A program made the position numbers and the translations under genes. Shown here piece after piece: positions 34,574-42,244 of a DNA stretch of 47,307 nt. The stretch is from Acidimicrobiia bacterium (GTDB lineage: Bacteria; Actinomycetota; Acidimicrobiia; Acidimicrobiales; Poriferisodalaceae): NCBI GenBank assembly GCA_022822525.1, contig JAJEBN010000072.1, forward strand, positions 1 to 47,307, in the 5' to 3' direction. Under the pieces are notes generated by a model, which was not told the origin of the DNA, made no database searches, and saw nothing but the letters and a program-made list of their open reading frames with translations. Position 1 is the stretch's first letter. Every line of letters starts with the position of its first letter.

Positions 34574-35794
34574 TCATTCCTGCGGCAGGGCGGGTGCTGG
34601 CTCTTCGGAAATGCTGAAGTGCAGCGCCGCGGCAGCGACACCGAGCGCGGCCGCCACCCACCACCACAGGTCGTATGAGCCGGTGAGCTCCCGGACCTCG
34701 CCGCCACCCCAGGAGCCGAGAAATGCGCCGACCTGGTGGGACAGGAACACGAAACCGAACAGCGTCCCGGCCCTGCGCACTCCGAATTGGCCCAGGACGA
34801 TGCCCGAGGTCAACGGCACGCTGGCGAGCCACACGATGCCGATCACCACGCCGAACCCGAGGGCGACGACGGGAGTCACCGGCAGGAGGACCAAGCCTGC
34901 GAAAGCAAGCGCCCGCGTGCTGTACAAGATGCTCAGCAATCGGCTCTTGGCAAATCGCATGCCCAGCGCCCCCGCGGCGAACGCTCCCACGATGTTGAAC
35001 AGGCCGACCAGCGACCATGACAAGTTGGCGACGGCAGAATCCAGGCCGGCGTCAGTCAGCGTCTTGGGAAGGTGCACGCCGATGAATGTGACGTGGAAGC
35101 CGCACACGAAGAACGTGCAGTTGACCAGCAGGTAGTCGCGATGGCGGGCCGCCCTAGTGAGCGTCGTCAGGAGCGACTCGTCGTCCCCTGGCCCCGTCTC
35201 GACGGCTTCGACGGGTTCAGATCGGGTGCGCAGCGGCCGGACGAACAGCCCGATGGACACGGTCACGACTGCCAGGACACTCAGCGCGCTCCGCCAGCCG
35301 ATCGTGCTGATCGCTGCTCCGGTCAGCGGTACGAGCACGAAATGCCCGAGCGAGCCGCAGGCCGTGGCCACACCCAGCGCCATCGAGCGTCGGTGGGGAT
35401 CCACGAGTCGGCTCATGGCAGAGAGCACCACCGCGAAGGAGGCCGCCGACATGCCGAGGCCGACGATCACCCCGCCGCCGAGATGGAGTCCGGCAGGACT
35501 GTTGGCTGCCCCCATCACCACAAGACCGCCTGCATAAGCGAACGCACCCAGCAGCAGCGTCCGTGCCGCGCCGAATCGATCGGCGATGGCGCCCGCAAAC
35601 GGCTGGCCCAGGCCCCACACGAGGTTCTGCAAGGCCACGGTCAATCCGACCGTGCCGATGCCGACGTCCAGCGCCTGGTCGATGGCATCGGGGAACAGCC
35701 CCATCGTGGCCCGCACGCCCAACGTCAGCGCGGTGATGATGCTGCCCGTGATCAGGATCGGCGCGATGGAGTTCTTGCCGGTCCCGGGGTGCAC
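34574..35794 (-). CDS. MFS transporter
   Basis: This 406-residue transporter has twelve hydrophobic segments in two halves. AIADRFGAARTLLLGA after helix 2 is the MFS loop motif, and a polar central loop (RPLRTRSEPVEAVE) separates the halves. Its N-terminus (APILITGSIITALTLGVRATMGLF) resembles the monocarboxylate/OFA-type branch. It starts at GTG 35794 and is separated from serA by a small tandem repeat. Substrate unknown. Confidence 0.85.
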   Translation of the reverse strand: MHPGTGKNSIAPILITGSIITALTLGVRATMGLFPDAIDQALDVGIGTVGLTVALQNLVWGLGQPFAGAIADRFGAARTLLLGAFAYAGGLVVMGAANSPAGLHLGGGVIVGLGMSAASFAVVLSAMSRLVDPHRRSMALGVATACGSLGHFVLVPLTGAAISTIGWRSALSVLAVVTVSIGLFVRPLRTRSEPVEAVETGPGDDESLLTTLTRAARHRDYLLVNCTFFVCGFHVTFIGVHLPKTLTDAGLDSAVANLSWSLVGLFNIVGAFAAGALGMRFAKSRLLSILYSTRALAFAGLVLLPVTPVVALGFGVVIGIVWLASVPLTSGIVLGQFGVRRAGTLFGFVFLSHQVGAFLGSWGGGEVRELTGSYDLWWWVAAALGVAAAALHFSISEEPAPALPQE

Positions 35795-35825
35795 CGGAAC
35801 AGGGTATGGGTGCGGCCAGTGGTGC

Positions 35826-35865
35826 GCTCAACAGGCGCTGATCAAGCTCAACAGGCGTTGATCAA
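35826..35865. repeat. 20-bp tandem duplication covering the serA stop codon
   Basis: Two adjacent 20-bp units (35826-35845 and 35846-35865) differ at one base; the unit is GCTCAACAGGCGCTGATCAA, with T replacing the second C of GCGCTG in the copy nearer serA. The copy at 35846-35865 encodes the last residues LINAC and the stop of serA. The second copy follows directly, so the duplication left the protein end unchanged. Confidence 0.9.
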
Positions 35866-37062
35866 GCGCAGCCCGTGCACCGCCTCCATCTCGGTCAACT
35901 CTGCCAGCACTTTGCGAGACGGCCGCCGGGAAACGCTGATCGTGGCGACGGCAGCGTGATGCTTGGGGCCTGCCACGATCTCATTGCGCATCTGCAGCAC
36001 GTTGATGCCGCTGGCCCGCAGCGCCATGAGGATGCCGGCCAGCACGCCCACCTGGTCCCGGTGGCGGACGACGATGGTGCTGCGGCCCAGCGGCCGCTCG
36101 GCCCGGTTGACGCAGTTGAGCACTTCGCCGACAGCAAATGCTTCGAGCACTTCGACGATGCCGTCGGCAATGTCCTCGGACGCCTGCACGGTGGAGGCGC
36201 CGATGTGGTGGGTGCCGGTCACGCTCGGATGCGATGCCAGCGGCGAACACCACTCGGAGTCGGCTGCGGACGGTTCACCCCGGAACACGTCGAGCCCTGC
36301 GCGCATGCCCCGCTCGTCGAGGGCCCGCAGCAGCGCATTCTCGTCCACGATCTCGCCGCGTGAGGTGTTCAGCAGGATGGCGTCGTCGGGCATCTTGGCC
36401 AGGAATTCGGCATCCACGAGGCCACAGGTCTCAGGGTTGGCAGGCAGATGCAGCGACACGATGTGGGCACCGCGCAACAGCGTGTCGTAGTCGGGGGCGA
36501 CATCGATCTCGAGCTGCTTCATGTCCGCCAGGAGATCGCGGGAACGATCCGAGCGGTACAGCGCTGCTACCTCGATGCCGAATGCCACGGCACGCCGAGC
36601 CACCTCGATGCCGATCGCTCCCATGCCGACGATGGCCATGCGGCGGCCTTTCAGGCCCGAGGCGCCCATGTAGCGGGACTTGTCCCAGCGGCCCGAGCGA
36701 AGGTCGGACGAGGCGTCCACGATCTGGCGATCGATCGCCAGCAGCAGCCCCATGGTCAGCTCGGCCACTGCCACCGCGTTGCGTCCTGGCACGTTGCACA
36801 CGTACACGCCGTACTTGCTGGCGCCGTCACAATCGATGGTGTCGGTGCCTGCTCCGGCACGAAGCACCATGGCCAGCGCGTCGGCGGCCTTGAACACCTT
36901 GCGCGTCACCTCGGTGCTGCGCACCACCAGCACTTCGACGCCCCCGATGTGCTCGGGCAGATCAGCGGTTCCCAACTCGGGCTTGACGATGCACTCATGG
37001 CCGGCAGCCTCGAGCCAACCCAAGCGGCCGGCGTCGATCTTGTCGGCGAAGAGGATGCGCAT
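35848..37062 (-). CDS. serA: D-3-phosphoglycerate dehydrogenase-like 2-hydroxyacid dehydrogenase
   Basis: This 404-residue protein has the NAD-binding motif GMGAIGIEVARRA, NTSRGEIVDENALL with the catalytic Arg region, and GTHHIGAST with the catalytic His. The C-terminus (residues about 325-400, STIVVRHRDQVGVLAGIL) is a regulatory ACT domain. This layout (catalytic + ACT, about 400 residues) is the type II/short SerA. It may make serine for the glycine/serine-linked C1 pool, or act on another 2-hydroxyacid, since it stands near a D-erythronate dehydrogenase-like gene. No serB or serC is nearby, so the symbol is tentative. Confidence 0.8.
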   Translation of the reverse strand: MRILFADKIDAGRLGWLEAAGHECIVKPELGTADLPEHIGGVEVLVVRSTEVTRKVFKAADALAMVLRAGAGTDTIDCDGASKYGVYVCNVPGRNAVAVAELTMGLLLAIDRQIVDASSDLRSGRWDKSRYMGASGLKGRRMAIVGMGAIGIEVARRAVAFGIEVAALYRSDRSRDLLADMKQLEIDVAPDYDTLLRGAHIVSLHLPANPETCGLVDAEFLAKMPDDAILLNTSRGEIVDENALLRALDERGMRAGLDVFRGEPSAADSEWCSPLASHPSVTGTHHIGASTVQASEDIADGIVEVLEAFAVGEVLNCVNRAERPLGRSTIVVRHRDQVGVLAGILMALRASGINVLQMRNEIVAGPKHHAAVATISVSRRPSRKVLAELTEMEAVHGLRLINAC

Positions 37063-37202
37063 CGTGCTCAGTGATGCGGCCCGGTCTGCTGCCCCACTGC
37101 TGCGGAGCGGGTCACCGGGCGAAGTGTCTGCATGTTCAGCCAGTGTGCCAAACGCGCGACCCTGCGCGGTGACATGTGCTGTCCTGCTCTTGTTCGCTCG
37201 GT

Positions 37203-38162
37203 TCAGTCAGAGGCGACGTCGTCGTCGAGATAGGCGCGGATGACGGCGTCGTAGCTCGCATCAGGCGTGAAGCCCAGCTCCAGAGCTCGTTGAGTGTCGA
37301 ATCGTTCGGGCCAGCCGGCGACGATGGCAGCGATCGTCGGGTCCGGTGACTCGACGATCAGGGCCGCCGCTGCAGGGCCGCCGACGCGGGCGAGCGCTTC
37401 GATTTGCTCGCCGACGGTCACCGACACCCCTGGCATGGTGAGGTTGCGGCGAGCGCCCAGAAGGTCGCTGTCTATTTCGGCTGCGTGGATCATGTACCCG
37501 ATTGCCGTTCGCGGACTGGCATGGCTGTGGCGCACCTCGCGCGCCACCGGCAGCATCGCCGGCGTGCCCGCCAGCGGTTCGCGGATGATGCCGCTGAAGA
37601 ACCCCGAGGCTGCCGCGTTGGGCACGCCGGGGCGGACGCTGATGGTGGGCAGACGGATGCCGACGCCATCGAAGAATCCTCGACGGCTGTAGTCGGCGAG
37701 CAGCGCCTCGGCGATCATCTTCTGGGTGCCATAGGAGGTGAGCGGGGTCAGGTGGAAGTCATCGGGAATCGGGTCGGGAAACGGGGCGCCGAAGACTGCT
37801 ATGGATGACGTGAAGACGACCCGTGGGGTCCCCTCGGCCAACCGCAGCGCGTCGAACAGCGCCCGGGTGCCGCCGACGTTGACCGCCATGCCCTTGTCGA
37901 AATTGGCCTCAGCTTCGCCAGATACGACGCCGGCAAGGTGAAAGATGACATCCGGCACTGGCCTGAGCAACTCGGCGGCGACGCCCGGCTCGCAGATGTC
38001 GCCGACGCGAGCGGCGCAGATGCTGCCCTCGCTGGGCGTCTCGACGATGTCCACGAGGTCGATCCGCTCGATCGGGCGTCCACGCAGTGTGCCGACCTCG
38101 ACGAGGCGTTTCGTCAGCTTCCGGCCCAGCATTCCCGCGGCTCCGGTGATCAGCACGTGCAT
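37203..38162 (-). CDS. denD: D-erythronate dehydrogenase-like NAD-dependent epimerase (DenD family)
   Basis: This 319-residue SDR extended protein has MHVLITGAAGMLGRKL (NAD motif) and the YxxxK active site as SYGTQKMIAEALLADYSRRG. The run IRLPTISVRPGVPNAA, then FFSGIIREPL and LTMPGVSVTVGEQI, is distinctive of DenD, which oxidises D-erythronate at C2. No other genes of the erythronate pathway (DenA/OtnK-type kinase or OtnC/OtnI) are visible, so the pathway would be incomplete here. It is about 140 bp upstream of serA on the same strand. Confidence 0.82.
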   Translation of the reverse strand: MHVLITGAAGMLGRKLTKRLVEVGTLRGRPIERIDLVDIVETPSEGSICAARVGDICEPGVAAELLRPVPDVIFHLAGVVSGEAEANFDKGMAVNVGGTRALFDALRLAEGTPRVVFTSSIAVFGAPFPDPIPDDFHLTPLTSYGTQKMIAEALLADYSRRGFFDGVGIRLPTISVRPGVPNAAASGFFSGIIREPLAGTPAMLPVAREVRHSHASPRTAIGYMIHAAEIDSDLLGARRNLTMPGVSVTVGEQIEALARVGGPAAAALIVESPDPTIAAIVAGWPERFDTQRALELGFTPDASYDAVIRAYLDDDVASD

Positions 38163-38222
38163 CCGGCGAACCTCACTTCGGACATGTCTCAGACGTTTCG
38201 GCCGGCGTCGAACCGCGGCGTG

Positions 38223-38546
38223 CTACAGCAGCTGCCCGATGTCAAGCACGAGCAGGGTCACCAGCAGCACGATGATTCCCGCGTTGAGCACGCTGACCGG
38301 CCACTTCCACCGGTGATCGGAACGCCAGTGCCGCTTGATGCTGGCGACGTTGGCCCACAGTGCAATCAGCGCGATGGGTATGCCCACCGCGGGCCCGACA
38401 CCCGGTGCGAGCCCGATGAATGGCGCCACGAACGGCAGGATCACGTAGGCCAGCGTGCAGCGAATGGCCGAGATCAGGATCGAGAACCGCAGTGTGCGCT
38501 CCGATTCCTCGGTGAGCTCGGGCGTCGCCGTCGCGGTCTCGGTCAC
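38223..38546 (-). CDS. Small membrane protein of unknown family
   Basis: This 107-residue protein has an acidic, Thr-rich head (TETATATPELTEESE) and three hydrophobic segments: residues about 22-45, 46-66 and 83-106. A basic loop (IKRHWRSDHRWKW) lies between the last two, probably facing the cytoplasm. No recognised domain. It is 60 bp downstream of denD's position on the opposite end of the divergent/codirectional cluster, and is followed upstream by a plus-strand CoA-transferase. Confidence 0.65.
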   Translation of the reverse strand: MTETATATPELTEESERTLRFSILISAIRCTLAYVILPFVAPFIGLAPGVGPAVGIPIALIALWANVASIKRHWRSDHRWKWPVSVLNAGIIVLLVTLLVLDIGQLL

Positions 38547-38693
38547 GGCCCATCATTCTCGCAGCAGCGCGGGCCTGACGGCACCGATATCGGTCCCGCA
38601 TTCCTGCACACTGGCGCAGAGACGAATGAGGCCCGGGACCCTCAGTACCATCGTCGCCGTCTGGCAACATCGCCGAAGTGTTGAGGGAGAACC

Positions 38694-39884
38694 ATGTCTG
38701 GCGCACTAGAGGGAGTACGAGTCCTGGATCTGTCGACGCTGGTGCAGGGGCCCCAAGCAGGCGCCATGCTGCACGATCTCGGCGCCGAGGTCATCAAGAT
38801 CGAGCTGCCTCAGGTCGGCGACGTGGGCCGGCATGTGGACGTGCTCGAGGACTACGGCCACTCGTCGGTCTACATCGCCTGCAACCGGGGCAAGCGCTCG
38901 GTCACCTTGGATCTCCGCGTCCCTGCAGGCCAGGAGGCGTTCCTCCATCTCGTCGAGACTGCGGATGTCGTCCTGTCCAACTTCAAGCCCGGAACGCTGT
39001 CCGAGTGGGGGCTCGGTTACGAGGAACTTGCCGAAGTCAACCCTCGCATCATCTGGGCCGCGGGCAGCTTCCTGGGGCCCTACGGCCCCGACGCCGACCG
39101 GGAGGGCGCGGACATCGCTGGGCAGGCCTCGGGCGGGGTGATCGCCTCCAGCGGATTCGACGGCGGCCCGCTGTCGACCTATGGCGCGCTGGTCGCGGAT
39201 CACTGCGGCGCGCAGAACCTCCAGACCGCCATCCTTGCGGCACTGTTCGCGCGCGAACGCACCGGGAGGGGTCAGCGCGTCGACGTGAGCCTGCTCGGCG
39301 GGCAGATCTGGCTGCAGGCGTTCGAGTACACGCATCTGCTGATGACCGGCGAAGAGGCTGGCCGCTCCAACGGCGGCCATCCGCTGGTGCATGCGCTCTA
39401 CGGAGTGTTCCCGACTTCTGACGGCGCGATCGCGATGGCGGGATGCCCAGAGCACCTGTGGCCGGGCATGTGCCGAGCCATCGAACGCCCCGACCTCACC
39501 GACCACCCCACCTGGAACGCCTACTTCGTGCCGCGCGAGGTGGCTCTCGAGATGCAGGCCTTCTTCCGGGAGGTGTTCCAGACCCGCAGCACCGAGGAGT
39601 GGTCCAAGCGGCTCGAAGTCGAAGAGCAGCGGTTCTGCCCGGTGCGCTCCCATTCGGAGGTGGTCGCCGGCGACCAGCCCTACGCGAACGGCTACCTGGT
39701 GCGAGCCACTCACGACGAGTGGGGCGAGCAGACCTTCGTGGGCTGCCCAATCACGATGTCCGACACACCGACCCGTGCCGGCACGATGGTGGCCGAGCTG
39801 GGCCAGCACACCGAGGAGGTGCTGCTGGAAGCTGGCGTTGAATGGGAGCAGCTCGAAGCGTGGCGCGAGGCAGGCGCCTGGTAG
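38694..39884 (+). CDS. CaiB/BaiF family CoA-transferase
   Basis: This 396-residue class III CoA-transferase moves CoA between carboxylic acids. The opening VRVLDLSTLVQGPQAGAMLHDLGAEVIKIE is the family hallmark; CNRGKRSVTLDLR and ADVVLSNFKPG follow, and the predicted catalytic Asp lies in EGADIAGQASGG. The ATG has GAGGGAGA upstream. The length is typical. Members act on carnitine, formate/oxalate or bile acids; nothing here identifies the substrate. It is monocistronic and convergent with a dihydroorotase-type gene. Confidence 0.9.
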   Translation: MSGALEGVRVLDLSTLVQGPQAGAMLHDLGAEVIKIELPQVGDVGRHVDVLEDYGHSSVYIACNRGKRSVTLDLRVPAGQEAFLHLVETADVVLSNFKPGTLSEWGLGYEELAEVNPRIIWAAGSFLGPYGPDADREGADIAGQASGGVIASSGFDGGPLSTYGALVADHCGAQNLQTAILAALFARERTGRGQRVDVSLLGGQIWLQAFEYTHLLMTGEEAGRSNGGHPLVHALYGVFPTSDGAIAMAGCPEHLWPGMCRAIERPDLTDHPTWNAYFVPREVALEMQAFFREVFQTRSTEEWSKRLEVEEQRFCPVRSHSEVVAGDQPYANGYLVRATHDEWGEQTFVGCPITMSDTPTRAGTMVAELGQHTEEVLLEAGVEWEQLEAWREAGAW

Positions 39885-39935
39885 CTGCGCTGCTCCGTCC
39901 CGCATTCGTGTGCCCGCTGCGGAGTGCGGAGGCGT

Positions 39936-41249
39936 TCACGCACTCAGTGCTGATCCCACCACCACTGGACTGCCCCACAGCACCGTGTGACGCACCCGGC
40001 CGGTCAGCGTGCGGCCGGCCCAGGGCGAATTGAGGCTGCGCGACTGCAGGTCGGCAGCGCGCACCGTCCACGTCTCGGTTGGGTCGAAAACGGCGACGTT
40101 GGCGGGGCTGCCAGGGCGGACCGGCTGGCCATGATGGGCGATGCCGGCGATGCGGGCCGGTGCGGTCGAGACGACCTCGACGAAACGCGCTGGTGACATC
40201 TGGCCGGCGGCGACGAGCTCCGACCACACCACCGACGCCATCGTTTCCACCCCGATCATTCCCGGCGGAGCATCGGCGAGGGGCTGGTCCTTCAGCGACG
40301 GGTGGTGGGGAGCGTGGTCAGTTGCGACGGCGTCCAGCGAACCGTCGACGATCCCCCCGCGAAGCGCCTCCACATCAGCGGCCAGCCGCAGCGGCGGGTT
40401 CATCTTGCCGGTTGTGCCAAGCCGCTCGACGTCGTCCTCGGTGAGCACGAGATGCTGGGGCGTGACCTCTGCTGTGACTGCCACGCCGTCTCGCTTGGCC
40501 TGGGCAACGAGGCCCATGGCCGCGGCGGTGGAGAGATGCAGAACGTGGTAGCGACCTGCGGTCCGTCGGGCGAGCTCGATGTCCCGATGGACTACCGAGA
40601 TCTCCGCGTCCGCGGGCCGCCCTCCCACGCCTAGCCGCTCAGCCACGGCACCGGCGTTGATCACTCCCCCGGCGACCATCGCAGGGTCTTCCGCATGCTG
40701 GCTGATCACGGCACCCCGCAAACGCACCGTCGCCGCGAGGGCGGCCTCCATGAGGGCGTTGTCGGCCACGCAGTCGCCGTCGTCGGTGAACACGCGCACG
40801 CCCGCGTCGTACAGCGCCGGCAAGTCAGCGAGGCGCTCTCCCGTCCGTCCCGCGGTGATGGCAGCCGATGTCCGGATGTCGCACGGCACGCCGGCGGCCA
40901 GCGCGAGCACGTCGGCGACCATCTCGGGCGTGTCGATCGGCGGGATCGTATTGGGCATGATCACGCAGGCCGTCACGCCGCCCATGGCCGCGCCAGCGGC
41001 ACCGGACGCCATGTCCTCGCTGTCGGTGGCGCCCGGCGTGCGGAAATGCACCTGGATGTCCACGAAACCAGGCATCACCCACGCGTCCGAGGCGTCCAGC
41101 CGCCGCCGGGCCGCGGGGCTTTCCCCCGCTGGCACCACTGCCGCGATCCGCCCGTCCTCGATGACCACATCGACAGGCTCGGCGTCTGCGTCTCCGGTAC
41201 CAGCCGGCGCAACCAGCCGCCCCTCGCTGATCACCAGGTCCGCGGCCAC
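39936..41249 (-). CDS. Dihydroorotase-like amidohydrolase (QxH variant)
   Basis: This 437-residue cyclic amidohydrolase is of the type I dihydroorotase/allantoinase group. The first metal motif reads GFVDIQVHFRTPG, so the first His of the usual HxH is Gln; such QVHFREPG forms exist in a dihydroorotase-like subgroup and may bind metals differently or have altered substrates. Later elements are conserved: HAEDP (metal His), HLSTAAAM (metal His), and ATDHAPHH with the catalytic Asp. No pyrB, carAB or pyrF lies nearby. The GTG start follows an inverted repeat whose loop contains AGGG. It could be a pyrimidine, hydantoin or allantoin enzyme. Confidence 0.85.
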   Translation of the reverse strand: MAADLVISEGRLVAPAGTGDADAEPVDVVIEDGRIAAVVPAGESPAARRRLDASDAWVMPGFVDIQVHFRTPGATDSEDMASGAAGAAMGGVTACVIMPNTIPPIDTPEMVADVLALAAGVPCDIRTSAAITAGRTGERLADLPALYDAGVRVFTDDGDCVADNALMEAALAATVRLRGAVISQHAEDPAMVAGGVINAGAVAERLGVGGRPADAEISVVHRDIELARRTAGRYHVLHLSTAAAMGLVAQAKRDGVAVTAEVTPQHLVLTEDDVERLGTTGKMNPPLRLAADVEALRGGIVDGSLDAVATDHAPHHPSLKDQPLADAPPGMIGVETMASVVWSELVAAGQMSPARFVEVVSTAPARIAGIAHHGQPVRPGSPANVAVFDPTETWTVRAADLQSRSLNSPWAGRTLTGRVRHTVLWGSPVVVGSALSA

Positions 41250-41250
41250 C

Positions 41251-41291
41251 GTCTCACCCTATGAGACCGAGCCGTACGGCGAACGGTACGG
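41251..41291. promoter_or_regulatory. Two inverted repeats in the divergent dihydroorotase/PhyH promoter
   Basis: The 49-bp region between the divergent starts holds GTCTCA-N5-TGAGAC (41251-41267) and CCGTAC-N8-GTACGG (41272-41291). The first directly precedes the dihydroorotase start; in its mRNA it can form a hairpin with UAGGG in the loop, which may influence ribosome access. The second precedes the PhyH start by 7 bp and looks like an operator. Their function is inferred. Confidence 0.5.
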
Positions 41292-41298
41292 TTTGGGC

Positions 41299-42202
41299 AT
41301 GACGCTTGCCGACGTTGTCCCGCCCGTCAGTGATTCCATCGGGGACAGCCAGCGCGCCGAGTATGAGGCGAACGGCTACCTGTGCCTGCCCGGCTTTGTC
41401 GGGCCCGAATGGCTGGACGAGCTGCGTGCAGTGACAGCGGAGTTCGTCGAGGCCAGCCGTGCCGAGACTTCCTCGGGCAAGGTCTTCGACCTCGAGCCCA
41501 CCCACACCGCCGAGGCACCCCGTCTGCGCCGGCTCATCTCGCCGGTCGATCAGCACCCCACGTATGCCCGGTTCACCTTCGAGGGACCGCCGGCGCAGCT
41601 TGCGTCGGCCCTGCTCGGCGGGCCAGTGCGCTACCACCACTCCAAGCTCAATTTCAAGTGGTCAGCAGGCGGCGAAGAGGTGAAATGGCACCAGAGACAT
41701 CCAGTTCTGGCCTCACACCGACTTCACCCCGTTGACGATCGGTGTGTATCTGGAGGACGTCGACGCCGAGATGTCACCGATGGGTGTGCTGCCTGGCAGC
41801 CACCTCGGCCCGTTGTTCGACCAGTACGCGCCGGACGGAAGCTGGGCAGGATCCATGACAGACGCCGACGTGGCGACACTGGATCTGGATCGGATGGTGT
41901 ACCTCGGCGGGCCGGCCGGTTCGGTCACCGTGCACAACTGCTGCATGGTGCACGGTTCGCTGCCCAACAACTCGCCACGGCCCCGACCCCTGCTGCTGCA
42001 GACGTACTCGGCGGTCGATTCCTACCCGATCAGCCACATCGGCGCGAACGGAGTCCTGGGGTCGAGCGGCGGCCGCATCTGCGGTGGGGAGGCATCCCAG
42101 ATGCTGACGGTCGACGGCCGCCAGATGCATGGCGCCCCCGACTGGTCCCGCAAAGGTCCGCCGACGATCTTCGGCTCCCAGCAACAGGAAGCCGACGGCT
42201 GA
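41299..42202 (+). pseudogene. Phytanoyl-CoA dioxygenase family gene with a 1-bp frameshift
   Basis: The gene encodes about 300 residues of a non-haem Fe(II)/2-oxoglutarate dioxygenase. The first part (41299-41694) reads EANGYLCLPGFVGPEWLDE to GEEVKWHQ. The expected continuation DIQFWPHTDFTPLTIGVYLE is present one base out of frame from 41696, so an extra A at 41695 breaks it. The second part has the HxD iron pair (HTD, 41714-41722), PMGVLPGSH and the distal His in MVHGS, and runs to the stop at 42202. Both halves are well preserved, so the break is recent or a sequencing error. The substrate is unknown. It is divergent from the dihydroorotase gene and upstream of an APH-family gene. Confidence 0.85.
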
Positions 42203-42244
42203 GCTGCGACGCCTGCACACGCACGTCCGCAGAGGAAGCACTCC

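Noticed and set aside
34557..34575. GACGG...CCGTC hairpin between convergent genes as a terminator
   Set aside because: A five-bp stem with no T-run is too weak to call; other convergent gaps likewise show no convincing terminator.
39893..39929. CTCCG/CGGAG and CCGCA/TGCGG repeats after the CoA-transferase gene as a bidirectional terminator
   Set aside because: Short, overlapping alternative stems without a T-tract; expected by chance in GC-rich DNA.
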